The notes: generated by a model not told the origin, from the letters alone. A DNA stretch of 64,000 bases from Microbacterium sp. (GCA_017306415.1 JAFKIL010000001.1:62001-126000), one strand, 5' to 3'; shown: positions 1-7,755, counted from the first letter of the stretch. Program-made: numbers and translations.

Positions 1-552
1 GTCCATCGACGTGCCGTACGTCCAGCGCTCGCCGGGCTCGTGGAGGAGGGGCGTGCGGAGCGAGTCGCGCAGTGGAGTGGCGGACGGATGCTTCATCCGC
101 TCCCGGGCGATCAGCGCGTACCGCGTGTCGAACATGTCGTACGCGAGCCCGGAGGTGTGCAGCAGCAGCATCCGCGCCGTGATGTCGCGACGTGCGGGCC
201 GGGTGCGGACGGAGCCGTCGTCGCCGAGCGCCTCGAGGACCGGGAGGTCGCCGATCTCGGGCACGTACTCACGCGCGGGGGCGTCGAGATCGAGGGCGCC
301 GTCCTCCACGCACTGCAGGGCGGCGGTGGCGGTGAACGCCTTCGTGGCCGAGTAGAGCGCGATCACCGTGTCGGCGGTCGCGGGCTCGGCGGGATCGGGG
401 GTGCGCAGCCCGGCGGCGTGGACCTCCGTGGCACCGTCCGCGGTCGTCACGCCGCCGACGACCATCTGCGCTCCGTTCGCGATCGCGGTGTCGATGGCAC
501 GCGCGAAGGGGGGTGCGGATGTGCGATCGAGGGGATCGGTCGAGTCGGGCAC
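1..552 (-). CDS. Serine hydrolase, beta-lactamase family (3' part outside window)
   Basis: The first 184 codons of a class C beta-lactamase-like or penicillin-binding-type serine hydrolase are visible; the rest lies beyond base 1. The reading frame shows SATK, the SxxK motif with the nucleophilic serine and its lysine, about 50 residues in. Further on come LLLHTSG and YGTSMD, the latter in the place of the family's tyrosine motif. No signal peptide is apparent, so a cytoplasmic esterase or peptidase-like role is as likely as cell wall work. The GTG start at 552 is preceded by a purine-rich AGGGTGAGGGG ribosome site. It is divergent from the glycosyltransferase 31 bases away. The substrate cannot be told from sequence. 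Confidence 0.85.
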   Translation of the reverse strand, partial: MPDSTDPLDRTSAPPFARAIDTAIANGAQMVVGGVTTADGATEVHAAGLRTPDPAEPATADTVIALYSATKAFTATAALQCVEDGALDLDAPAREYVPEIGDLPVLEALGDDGSVRTRPARRDITARMLLLHTSGLAYDMFDTRYALIARERMKHPSATPLRDSLRTPLLHEPGERWTYGTSMD

Positions 553-571
553 CCCCTCACCCTGCCACGAG

Positions 572-577
572 TAGGGT
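572..577 (+). promoter_or_regulatory. -10 element TAGGGT, predicted leaderless
   Basis: TAGGGT ends exactly six bases before the GTG start at 584. A transcript starting about 7 bases after the hexamer would begin at the start codon. No Shine-Dalgarno sequence fits in the gap. Confidence 0.6.
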
Positions 578-583
578 GAAGTC

Positions 584-1408
584 GTGCCGCTTCAGCCCCG
601 TGTCACGGTCGTGATCCCGTGCCGCAACGACGCGGAGTTCCTCCGGCCCTGTCTTCAAGCCCTGGCCGCCCAGATCCGGCCCGCCGACCGCATCGTCGTC
701 GTCGACAACGGCAGCACGGATGAGTCCGCGTCGGTGGCGCGCGCGTTCGGCGCCGAGGTCGTGCGGGAGGAGGTTGTCGGTATCTGGCCCGCCGCGGCGC
801 GGGGCTACGACGAGGCGATGGGGTCCTGCGACATCATCGCCCGGATCGATGCGGACTCGAGACCGCACCCGGATTGGATCGCGCGCATCGGGCGGGCGTT
901 CGTCGCCGACTCCGGACTCGGGGTGCTCACCGGCGGTGCGGAGTTCTACGGCGCGAGCCCGGTCGTCAACTATCTGGGCGACCACTGGTACGTCGGCGGC
1001 GGGCACTACTGGATCAAGAAGTTCCTCGGCATCCCGCTCGTGTTCGGGTCCAACTTCGCGATGCGCACGACCGTCTGGGAACGCGTCCGCGACCACGTCG
1101 ACCGCACCAACCCGAGGATCCACGACGACCTCGACCTGACCATCCGGCTGCGACCGTCCGACGGGATCCGCTACGACCCGGAGCTGCGGATGCCGGTGTC
1201 CGCCCGCCCACTCACGACGCAGCGGGGGCTGTGGCGACGGGTGTGGCGCGTCGTACCGACGTTCGCGGCGAGCTGGCCCGAAGGGGCGCGCTGGCGGCGC
1301 GTGGACGACGGGGATGCGCCGCATTATGCGCCGGAGCCGACGTGGGGCGAGGCCACCTGGCCGCCGGATGAGGACGATTGGGCGACAGGACTCGGGCGGC
1401 AGGCATGA
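584..1408 (+). CDS. Glycosyltransferase family 2
   Basis: A 274-residue protein with the GT-A fold typical of family 2 transferases. The N-terminal strand VTVVIPCRND (residues 7-16) and VVVDNGSTDES (about 38-48) form the nucleotide-sugar site, and the DAD within RIDADSRPHP near residue 90 is the metal-binding DxD-type motif. There is no clear membrane segment, so it is probably a soluble or peripheral enzyme adding a sugar to a lipid, polysaccharide or protein acceptor. The GTG start sits right behind a TAGGGT -10 element. Its last codons overlap the ATG of the next gene (ATGA), which indicates co-translation. Donor and acceptor are unknown; the nearby pilus locus makes pilin glycosylation imaginable but nothing here shows it. 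Confidence 0.85.
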   Translation: MPLQPRVTVVIPCRNDAEFLRPCLQALAAQIRPADRIVVVDNGSTDESASVARAFGAEVVREEVVGIWPAAARGYDEAMGSCDIIARIDADSRPHPDWIARIGRAFVADSGLGVLTGGAEFYGASPVVNYLGDHWYVGGGHYWIKKFLGIPLVFGSNFAMRTTVWERVRDHVDRTNPRIHDDLDLTIRLRPSDGIRYDPELRMPVSARPLTTQRGLWRRVWRVVPTFAASWPEGARWRRVDDGDAPHYAPEPTWGEATWPPDEDDWATGLGRQA

Positions 1409-1701
1409 TCGTCGAGTTCGAGGGCGACGTCTTCCGCTGGGCAGCCCGAGCCGACTCGGACTGGTTCTTCACCGCCCTGCCTGCTGAGCTGAGCGCTGAG
1501 ATACGCGAGGTCCCGCGGCCGTTCCGCGGCTTCGGATCGGTGCGCGTGCGGGCGAGGATCGGCGGGTCGGAGTGGCGTACCTCCATCTTCCCCGGCGGCG
1601 ACGGCGCCTACGTCCTGCCGCTGAAGCGGGCCGTGCGCGAGGCGGAAGGGCTGGTCGACGGCGGTCCGGTCGCGGTCCGCCTCGACATCCTCGACGGCTG
1701 A
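1405..1701 (+). CDS. DUF1905 domain protein
   Basis: A 98-residue protein made up of a single DUF1905-like beta-barrel domain. Recognisable parts are the N-terminal FEGDVFRW strand, the WFFTALP segment and the central RPFRGFGSVRVRARIGG stretch. It lacks the C-terminal helical extension (YdeI/OmpD-associated type) often fused to this domain. Its ATG overlaps the glycosyltransferase stop by four bases, so the two are translated together. The biochemical role of the family is not established. The start at 1405 is chosen over an upstream in-frame ATG at 1378 because the domain begins at MIVEFEG and the overlap is typical. Confidence 0.75.
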   Translation: MIVEFEGDVFRWAARADSDWFFTALPAELSAEIREVPRPFRGFGSVRVRARIGGSEWRTSIFPGGDGAYVLPLKRAVREAEGLVDGGPVAVRLDILDG

Positions 1702-2004
1702 TCGGGAGCGCAGCGAACCTCAAAATGAGAGCCGAATGAAGGTTAGATGAGAGGAAGATGAAGGATATTCTCGGCTCTTCGGAGGTCGAGAACAGACATT
1801 CTCTTCTCATCTTCGCAGTCATGATATAGATCGTTTGTACGACACTGCCCGCTATTTGTGTCATCGCGCGGATCTGCTCGAACGCCGTTTTTTCAGCATA
1901 GTTCGTATATAGAAACGAAGAAAGCATGAGTCCGGGAAAATTCCTCAGGGCGAGCACAGCGACGCCTTGAGCGGATCTTGAGCTTCTGCTGAGCATTTCC
2001 CGCG

Positions 2005-2034
2005 TTGACAAAATTATGAGAGACCTCTCATGAT
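2005..2034 (+). promoter_or_regulatory. Candidate pilin promoter
   Basis: TTGACA at 2005-2010 matches the -35 consensus exactly. CATGAT at 2029-2034, 18 bp away, is a weak -10 (four of six). Transcription would start near 2041, giving a leader of about 100 bases before the pilin ATG. Confidence 0.45.
2016..2031. repeat. Inverted repeat in the pilin promoter spacer
   Basis: ATGAGAG-AC-CTCTCAT is a perfect 7-bp inverted repeat between the candidate -35 and -10 elements. That is the position expected for a repressor or MerR-type operator. Confidence 0.5.
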
Positions 2035-2050
2035 TCTCTCGGGGAAGGAA

Positions 2051-2068
2051 ATCACGAGCAGTCGTGAT
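2051..2068 (+). repeat. Pilin leader hairpin 1
   Basis: ATCACGA-GCAG-TCGTGAT is a perfect 7-bp inverted repeat with a 4-base loop, inside the predicted 5' untranslated leader. Confidence 0.55.
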
Positions 2069-2075
2069 CCGCATG

Positions 2076-2096
2076 ACTCAGTTGTGGGGACTGAGT
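2076..2096 (+). repeat. Pilin leader hairpin 2
   Basis: ACTCAGT-TGTGGGG-ACTGAGT is a perfect 7-bp inverted repeat. The G-rich 7-base loop could be a protein or RNA contact site. Confidence 0.55.
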
Positions 2097-2127
2097 GAAC
2101 AAAACTGTCCGCTTGTCACCACACACC

Positions 2128-2139
2128 TGGGAGTACCCA
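2128..2139 (+). promoter_or_regulatory. Pilin ribosome site inside a small palindrome
   Basis: TGGG-AGTA-CCCA places the GGGAG ribosome-binding core in a 4-bp stem directly before the ATG at 2140. This small hairpin could limit translation initiation. It also favours 2140 over the upstream in-frame GTG at 2095. Confidence 0.45.
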
Positions 2140-2499
2140 ATGCGCAATTACATCAACGCCCTCAAGCAGCGTCGTGAAGAGCACGGCGAAGAGGGCTTCT
2201 CGCTCATCGAGCTCATCGTCGTGGTCGTGATCCTCGGCATCCTCGCCGCGATCGCCATCCCGATCTTCCTGAACATCCAGAACCAGGCGAAGGAGAACGC
2301 CGTCCAGACGGTCGCCGCGAACGGCGCGTCCCAGGCGGCCGCCTCGCTCGCCCAGGGCACGGCCGCCGCCGATCTCGACTTCTCGAACCTCAGCACCGAC
2401 GGCAACACCGTGACGCTGAAGAGCGGCACGACGACGGACGACTTCTGCGTCCAGGCCGTCAACGGGGACATCACGAAGACCTCGGGTCCCGGCTGCTAG
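2140..2499 (+). CDS. Type IV major pilin (prepilin)
   Basis: A 119-residue prepilin. The 20-odd residue basic/acidic leader ends in EEG, followed by FSLIELIVVVVILGIL. Prepilin peptidase should cut after that glycine and methylate the new Phe1; Glu5 is present, as needed for pilin assembly. The hydrophobic helix continues through IAIPIFLNIQNQAKENAV, as in PilA/PilE pilins. The globular part is short and ends with two cysteines (DDFC ... GPGC) spaced like the C-terminal disulfide loop of many type IV pilins. First gene of the pilus locus, with a long structured leader and its own likely promoter, fitting the high and controlled expression of a major subunit. It is the smallest prepilin here with the cleanest signature, hence major pilin. 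Confidence 0.88.
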   Translation: MRNYINALKQRREEHGEEGFSLIELIVVVVILGILAAIAIPIFLNIQNQAKENAVQTVAANGASQAAASLAQGTAAADLDFSNLSTDGNTVTLKSGTTTDDFCVQAVNGDITKTSGPGC

Positions 2500-2587
2500 T
2501 CAGCCCACACGCTTCAGGGCCGGCGTACGGGGGATCGCCGGCCCTGAACACTCTCTCCACTGCCGAGACACGGGAAGCGGGTGGGTC

Positions 2588-3010
2588 ATGTCGCGCTCTG
2601 ACGAAGGCTTCAGCATCGTCGAGGTCGTCATCGCGATGTTCCTCCTGGCGATCCTCGCTCTGGCGGTCATCCCCGTGATGATCACCGCGACCCGCAACAG
2701 CGTCACCAACAAGTCGCTCGTCTCGGCGACGTCCTACGCGAGCTCCCAACTCGCGCCCATCCGGGCAGCGTTCCCCAACGCGTCGACCGGAACCACCAGC
2801 TGCGCGACCCTGCGCAGCACGTACGCCAAGACCGGCATCATCGACACCTCGGGTTCGGGCCTGAGCGCCGATGTCGCGATCGCAGCGTGCCCGACCGCGA
2901 CGGCCGATTACCCCGCGGCCGTCGCGGTCACCATCACCGTGTACAAGACCACGACCCCCTCGAAGATTCTCGTCACCCTGCCCAGCAAGGTCATGGTCGC
3001 CGCGCCATGA
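2588..3010 (+). CDS. Minor pilin, PilV/PilI-like
   Basis: A 140-residue prepilin with a very short leader (SRSDEG) and the class III signal GFSIVEVVIAMFLLAILALAV, including Glu5 after the cleavage glycine. Two cysteines (TTSC and IAAC) could form a disulfide in the secreted domain. It lies 88 bases after the major pilin and overlaps the next minor pilin by an ATGA junction, so it is in the same operon. Minor pilins of this class prime the pilus in the membrane and sit at the tip. The assignment to PilV rather than PilE or FimU is by order and length only. Confidence 0.82.
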   Translation: MSRSDEGFSIVEVVIAMFLLAILALAVIPVMITATRNSVTNKSLVSATSYASSQLAPIRAAFPNASTGTTSCATLRSTYAKTGIIDTSGSGLSADVAIAACPTATADYPAAVAVTITVYKTTTPSKILVTLPSKVMVAAP

Positions 3011-3555
3011 GCGGCGCCGGGACCAGACGACCCGACGATGACGGGGTCACCCTGGTCGAACTCATCGTCTACGTCGTGATCGCGGCCCTCGTGACCGGGC
3101 TCATGGCAGGCATCTTCATCAACGGACTCCGCTCGCAGACCGCTGCGACGGACCGGGACACCGCGACAGGAAGGGCGGGCGTCGTGACGAACTCACTTCA
3201 GACGTCGTTGCGCAACGCGACCGCCGTGAACCCCGGGACGGGCACCGGCAACACCCTGATCGCCGTCGTTACGACCGGTACCTCCGGCTGGCAGTGCCGT
3301 GCCTGGTCCCTCACCTCAACCGGGAACCTCGTGTACAAGGCGTCCTCCAGTTCGTTCTCCGTGGCATCGACAGCCGGGTGGACCGTCTTGGCATCCGGAG
3401 TGAAGGGATCGTTCGCCGGAGGCAAGGTCTTCTCGTCGATCTCCAATACGCAGGTGAAGTACGCGTTCTCGGTGACCACCTCGGCCTCGACGGTGCCGAT
3501 CAGCGGCGCCGTGACGGCACAGGCGACGATGGCGGGAGCCGGACCATGCTGGTGA
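3007..3555 (+). CDS. Minor pilin, PilW/PilJ-like
   Basis: A 182-residue prepilin. After an acidic leader (RRPDDDG) comes VTLVELIVYVVIAALVTGLMAGIF, a standard cleavage site with Glu5. The following NGLRSQTAATDRDTATGRAGVV region matches the amphipathic helix of PilW/GspJ proteins. The C-terminal domain is rich in Ser/Thr and Gly and ends with GPCW, with a second cysteine at WQCRAW. The ATG overlaps the preceding stop, and its own 3' end overlaps the next gene by ten bases, indicating tight co-translation in a minor pilin set V-W-X. Confidence 0.8.
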   Translation: MSGAGTRRPDDDGVTLVELIVYVVIAALVTGLMAGIFINGLRSQTAATDRDTATGRAGVVTNSLQTSLRNATAVNPGTGTGNTLIAVVTTGTSGWQCRAWSLTSTGNLVYKASSSSFSVASTAGWTVLASGVKGSFAGGKVFSSISNTQVKYAFSVTTSASTVPISGAVTAQATMAGAGPCW

Positions 3556-5147
3556 GGCTCCGCGAGCGGCTGCGCAGCGACGAAGGATCGACTCTCATCG
3601 TCGTCCTCGTCGTCATGCTCGTGCTGACGACCGGTGCCCTCGCCCTCGCCGCGATCGTCACCAACACCACCATCACACTGGTGTCGAGCCGCAGCACTGT
3701 TCAATCGCGCGCGGCCGCCGACGCCGGCCTCGCCACCGCGGTGAGCACCGCGCGCAAGACGGGCAACTTCTGCGGGATGAACGTCGGCGACACCATTCCC
3801 GCCGGTTCCCTCAACACCACGTACACCGTGACGAGCACGTGCGACACGACGGCGAAGACCGTGACGTTCGTCGCCACGGGCCGCGCCGGAAGCGGCATCA
3901 CGAAGACACAGGTCGTCTACAACTACACCAGCGGGTCAACCGGCCACGGCGCCGACATGGTCTTCTACGGCGATACGACGTTCACGAAGGAGGTCGTGAC
4001 GTCCTCCAACAACGGGCTGCTGTCGATCGTCATCCCGACGGGGAGCTTCACCTGCCAGGTGCACGTCCCGGCCAACATCATCGCTTCGGGCGACATCAAG
4101 ACCAACGGCTCGTGCACCATCGACGGGGATGTGCGTGCGGGCGGCCTGGTCACCATGACGAACACCACCGACGTCATCAAGGGCAACGCGACTGGTTCCA
4201 GCACCTCGACGTATTCCGTGCAGGGCCAGGTCCTCGGCAATCTGGCGGTGGGCGGGCCGCTCAACGTCGGCTGGAACGGTTTCACCTATCCCGGCAACGT
4301 CACCGCGGGCGGTGCGATCAACCTCGCGAGCGCATCCATCCGAGGGGTCGCGACACTTCCCAAGGCCAGCCAGATCAGCTACGACGGGTATCTCACCATC
4401 AAGTCGCCGACAGCGACCTCGTCGCGCGTGATCGGCGGGATCAATTGGCTCTCGTCGGTGTCGCCGCCCGCCGCGCCCACCTTCGATCCCTGGTTCGACT
4501 ACGCCTATCAACTGAGCGACTGGCGTCCGTTCAACGGCACGACGTTCAACGAGATCAAGCTCGTCAACTCCGGCAACGGGTCCTGGACCTGCAATCGTTT
4601 CATGCAGAACAATCCCAACACGGGGAACGCGGCCGGGTGGACCGAGCTCGGCACCCTCACGACGCCGACGGTCGTCGACACGCGGGCGTGCGGTGCGTTC
4701 TCCGCCAACAACGGATCCAACCCGAACGTCGCGCTGCGGACAGACATCGCCTTCGTCGCGAACTCCTACGACCTCACGAACGTGAAGTTCACGTCGAAGA
4801 ACGCGACGCCGTCCCGCGTGTGGTTCATCACCAACGACGGGGCGCCGACCGGCGCCGGCCTGCACGTCCCGAACTGCACCAACGGTGCGGGGAACATCAC
4901 GATCAACGGCACGGACATGAGCGGCGTGGTCGCCATGGTCTACACCCCCTGCACGATCGCGGTCCAGGGACACAGCCTGTGGACGGGCGCGTTCTACGGC
5001 GGCGCGTTCTCCTACGGTGGCGGGATGACGTTCACCAGCGGTGCCATCGCGCTCCCGGGGATGCCGGGAAGCGCCACCATGCCGGGCGCCGGCGCCAGTA
5101 CCACCTCCGCCCTCGGCACCGTCGTCTCCCAGCGGGACATCCCGTGA
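3546..5147 (+). CDS. Large PilX-like minor pilin with repetitive C-terminal domain
   Basis: A 533-residue protein starting with a PilX/GspK-type signal: SDEGSTLIVVLVVMLVLTTGALALAAI. Position 5 after the cleavage glycine is Val instead of Glu, as in the tip subunits of this class. The helix continues as SSRSTVQSRAAADAGLATAVS, the PilX hallmark. Unlike usual PilX proteins of about 200 residues, some 400 residues follow. Part of these (about 175-270) look like short beta repeats (ASGDIKTNG, IDGDVRAGG, VLGNLAVGG, YPGNVTAGG), similar to polymer-forming beta-helix proteins. Eight cysteines suggest disulfides. It overlaps the upstream minor pilin and the downstream peptidase. A tip-located adhesin role is an inference. 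Confidence 0.78.
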   Translation: MLVRLRERLRSDEGSTLIVVLVVMLVLTTGALALAAIVTNTTITLVSSRSTVQSRAAADAGLATAVSTARKTGNFCGMNVGDTIPAGSLNTTYTVTSTCDTTAKTVTFVATGRAGSGITKTQVVYNYTSGSTGHGADMVFYGDTTFTKEVVTSSNNGLLSIVIPTGSFTCQVHVPANIIASGDIKTNGSCTIDGDVRAGGLVTMTNTTDVIKGNATGSSTSTYSVQGQVLGNLAVGGPLNVGWNGFTYPGNVTAGGAINLASASIRGVATLPKASQISYDGYLTIKSPTATSSRVIGGINWLSSVSPPAAPTFDPWFDYAYQLSDWRPFNGTTFNEIKLVNSGNGSWTCNRFMQNNPNTGNAAGWTELGTLTTPTVVDTRACGAFSANNGSNPNVALRTDIAFVANSYDLTNVKFTSKNATPSRVWFITNDGAPTGAGLHVPNCTNGAGNITINGTDMSGVVAMVYTPCTIAVQGHSLWTGAFYGGAFSYGGGMTFTSGAIALPGMPGSATMPGAGASTTSALGTVVSQRDIP

Positions 5148-5977
5148 GCGGGTTCGCGCCTCTGGCGCTCACCGTCCTCCTGATCTTCGCGGCTCTGTTC
5201 GGACTCGTGATCGGATCCTTCCTCAACGTCGTGATCTACCGCGTGCCGGCCGGAATCCCGCTGACGCGCTCCAGTCGCTGCCCGCACTGCGGCCACGCCA
5301 TCCGGTGGTGGCAGAACGTCCCCGTCCTGTCGTGGCTGGCGCTGCGGGGGAAGTGCGCGTCGTGCCGGTCGCCGATCTCCGCGCGCTATCCGCTGGTCGA
5401 GCTCCTCACCGGCGTGGCGTTCGTGGTCGTGGTCTGGTGGTTCGCGGCGGCGCTGCCGCGCACGGGCGGAGCATGGGCATGGACGATCGAGACGGTCGCG
5501 TTCCTGTACCTGGCGGCGGTGAGCATCGCGCTGGCGGCCATCGACCTCGACACGCGCCGCCTCCCGAACGCGATCGTCCTGCCGAGCTACGCGGTGGTGG
5601 GTGGCCTGCTCACGGCGGCCTGCATCGCCGGAGCGCCCTGGTCCTCGCTGCTGCGCGCCGCGATCGGAATGGCGGCGCTGTACGTCTTCTACTTCCTCCT
5701 TCGCGTCATCCGTCCGGGCGGCATGGGCGGCGGGGACGTGAAGCTCGCCGGCGTGATCGGCCTCGCGCTCGGCTGGCTCGGCTGGGCGCCGCTCATCGTC
5801 GGGGCCTTCGCCGCGTTCGTGCTGGGCGGCGTCTACGGCATCCTGCTCATCCTGCTCAGGCGTGCCGGCCGGCGATCCGCGATCCCGTTCGGGCCCTGGA
5901 TGATCCTCGGCGCGTGGACGGGAGTATTCGCGGGGGAATCCCTCGCGCGCTGGTACGTGGGCCTGATCACGGGCTGA
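5144..5977 (+). CDS. pilD: Prepilin peptidase (A24 family, PilD-like)
   Basis: A 277-residue polytopic membrane aspartyl protease that cuts prepilin leaders and usually N-methylates the new terminus. The N-terminal cytoplasmic domain has the zinc tetracysteine CPHCGHAIRWW ... CASCRSPIS (about residues 46-82), typical of bifunctional PilD enzymes. The two catalytic aspartates lie in AIDLDTRRLPN and in GGGDVKLAG, with the GxGD-type context of the family. About eight hydrophobic segments are visible. The GTG start at 5144 overlaps the previous stop (GTGA). Being in the pilin operon, it should process the four prepilins encoded upstream. Confidence 0.92.
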   Translation: MSGFAPLALTVLLIFAALFGLVIGSFLNVVIYRVPAGIPLTRSSRCPHCGHAIRWWQNVPVLSWLALRGKCASCRSPISARYPLVELLTGVAFVVVVWWFAAALPRTGGAWAWTIETVAFLYLAAVSIALAAIDLDTRRLPNAIVLPSYAVVGGLLTAACIAGAPWSSLLRAAIGMAALYVFYFLLRVIRPGGMGGGDVKLAGVIGLALGWLGWAPLIVGAFAAFVLGGVYGILLILLRRAGRRSAIPFGPWMILGAWTGVFAGESLARWYVGLITG

Positions 5978-6010
5978 TTCGACGACATCGGACATGGGAG
6001 GAGAGTGAGC

Positions 6011-7063
6011 ATGGCCAAGACCCTGGTGGGGCTCGAGATCACGGAGGAGAGCGTGCGCGCCGTCGAGGTGACGGCGGGCCGGGCTCCCTCCCTCCTGGCG
6101 TTCGGCGAAGTGAGTCTTCCGCCCGGCGCCGCGAAGGACTCCGAGATCCTCGACGCGAGTGCCGTCTCCCTGGCGATCAGGCAGCTGTGGACGCGCGCGG
6201 GCATCAAGGGTCACAACGTGATCCTCGGCATCGGGAATCGTCGCATCCTGGTCCGCGAGCACACGACGCAGGCGCTGCGCGCGGATCTGCTCCGCCAGGC
6301 GCTGCCGTTTCAGGTTCAGGATCTCCTCCCCGTGCCGGCCAACCAGGCGGTGCTCGACTTCTACCCGGTGTCGCAGTCGGGTGACCAGCTCGAGGGACTG
6401 CTCGTCGCCGCTGTCGCGGAGACCGTCGAAGAGCTGATCGCGACGCTGCTGAAGTCCAAGGTGACGGTCGACACCGTCGACCTCGTCCCGTTCGGGCTCG
6501 CTCGCGTGGCACGCATCGTCGGCGCTCCGGGTGAGACCGTCGCGATGTGCCATATCGGAGACCACACGACGTATGTGGTGATCGCCGTCGACGGCATTCC
6601 CCGGTTCGTCCGCATCATTCCGATCGACGTGGCGACGTCCGCGGTGCGGGTGCGCGAGGGACAGGCCGCCGTCGACGAGGCCGAGAGCCTGCAGCCGGCC
6701 CGGGTCCTGGAGACCGTCCCGCCCCAGCCTGCTGACGAACCGCCTCTGCGAGGCCGTGCCGCATTGCGTGCCGCGAACGGCACCGATCCGGTGGTCGTCG
6801 ACCTTGTGGGGCGACTGCGGAACACCATCGCCTTCTACGCCAACCGTCCCGGGATGCCGGGCGCCTCGACGGTGTTTGTGAGCGGTGCCGGTGCCGCGGT
6901 GGCGGGAGTCGTCCCCACGCTCACGATGGCTCTGGACGCGTCCGTGCGGATGGTCTCCTCTCGAGACCTCGTGCGGACCAAGAAGTCGGGCGAGATCGAA
7001 GACCTCGAGATGGACCTCAATCTCGTCTCCACGATCGGAATGACACTGGGAGAAGGCTACTGA
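6011..7063 (+). CDS. pilM: Pilus assembly protein PilM, actin-like ATPase
   Basis: A 350-residue actin-like protein. VGLEITEESVRAVEV at the start is the first phosphate-binding loop of the PilM/FtsA fold. VILGIGNRRILVRE and the LRQALPFQVQDLLPVP stretch are characteristic of PilM. PilM sits on the cytoplasmic membrane face and binds the N-terminal tail of PilN, linking the ATPase motor to the alignment complex. ATG 6011 is preferred over the GTG at 6005 because the GGAGGAG ribosome site is well spaced only from 6011. Its TGA overlaps the ATG of the next gene (TGATG). Confidence 0.88.
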   Translation: MAKTLVGLEITEESVRAVEVTAGRAPSLLAFGEVSLPPGAAKDSEILDASAVSLAIRQLWTRAGIKGHNVILGIGNRRILVREHTTQALRADLLRQALPFQVQDLLPVPANQAVLDFYPVSQSGDQLEGLLVAAVAETVEELIATLLKSKVTVDTVDLVPFGLARVARIVGAPGETVAMCHIGDHTTYVVIAVDGIPRFVRIIPIDVATSAVRVREGQAAVDEAESLQPARVLETVPPQPADEPPLRGRAALRAANGTDPVVVDLVGRLRNTIAFYANRPGMPGASTVFVSGAGAAVAGVVPTLTMALDASVRMVSSRDLVRTKKSGEIEDLEMDLNLVSTIGMTLGEGY

Positions 7064-7755
7064 TGGCTCGCAGGGAGGCGGTGATGCCCGTCGCGCTGGC
7101 CGGCGTCCCGCGCGTGAACCTGATGCCGCGCGCGGAACTCGATCGTCGCGATCGTGCGGCCACCATGCGGCGCTGGGGATGGGGGGTCGTGGCCGCCCTG
7201 GCGGTCGTCGTCCTCGTGGCCGGCACCGGATACGGGATGAACTGGGTCGCGCAGCAGCGACTCGCCGAGGCTCAGAGCCGGACCACGTCGTTGCTGGCCG
7301 AGCTCACGGGGCTCGCGAATGTCAGCAAGGCGCACAAGACGCGCGCCGATCTCGAGAGCTTCCGTGCGGATGCGATGGGCTCGGACCTCGAATGGATCAA
7401 GGCCCTCGGCTCGCTCGGGGTCGAGCTTCCAGAAGGCGTGGCCATCATCGGCTTCGATCTCGCACCGGGGGCGATCCCGGCCGCCGGCACCAAGCCCGAG
7501 GACGAGGCCGGACTGACCGGTTCTCTCGTGCTCGAGAGCATGAGCCCGGTGGAGATCGTTCCCGTCGTGCGGGCGTTTCGCAACGTTCCGGGTGTCATCG
7601 CGGCCGACGGTGTCCAAGTCACGTCCGATGACGGCTCCTCGGGCGGCGGCGCCGCGGCCGGATCGGGTGGCCCTGTTCCGTACAAATACCTGATCGATGT
7701 CGAGTTCGACCAGACGCTCTACACGCACGCGTACGCGAAGGACGGGCAGCACTGA
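7063..7755 (+). CDS. pilN: Pilus alignment protein PilN-like
   Basis: A 230-residue bitopic membrane protein. The N-terminal cytoplasmic segment contains VPRVNLMPRAEL (about residues 11-22), equivalent to the INLLP motif with which PilN docks into PilM. One membrane segment follows (WGVVAALAVVVLVAGTGYGM, about 38-57), then a coiled-coil stretch (QRLAEAQSRTTSLLAELTGL) and an extracytoplasmic ferredoxin-like domain. There is a glycine/serine linker near residue 195. The order pilM-N-O and the one-base stop/start overlaps on both sides support the call more than sequence similarity alone. Confidence 0.82.
   Translation: MARREAVMPVALAGVPRVNLMPRAELDRRDRAATMRRWGWGVVAALAVVVLVAGTGYGMNWVAQQRLAEAQSRTTSLLAELTGLANVSKAHKTRADLESFRADAMGSDLEWIKALGSLGVELPEGVAIIGFDLAPGAIPAAGTKPEDEAGLTGSLVLESMSPVEIVPVVRAFRNVPGVIAADGVQVTSDDGSSGGGAAAGSGGPVPYKYLIDVEFDQTLYTHAYAKDGQH

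Larger units (their letters stand above)
1702..2139. other. AT-rich non-coding region before the pilin gene
   Basis: No convincing gene is present in these 438 bases. A hand count over 1741-2040 gives about 48% G+C, far below the surrounding coding DNA. It holds a TTGACA promoter-like box at 2005 and several perfect inverted repeats listed separately. There is also a smaller TTCGT...ACGAA repeat at 1902-1919. It is most simply read as the promoter and leader of the pilus locus. Confidence 0.7.

Noticed and set aside
1469-2074. Minus-strand frame running through the AT-rich region before the pilin gene
   Set aside because: It starts in AT-rich non-coding DNA and continues antisense to DUF1905; no family features and no ribosome site.
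2095-2139. Upstream GTG start for the major pilin adding 15 residues
   Set aside because: The extra residues lie in the third hairpin and beyond; the GGGAG site is placed for ATG 2140.
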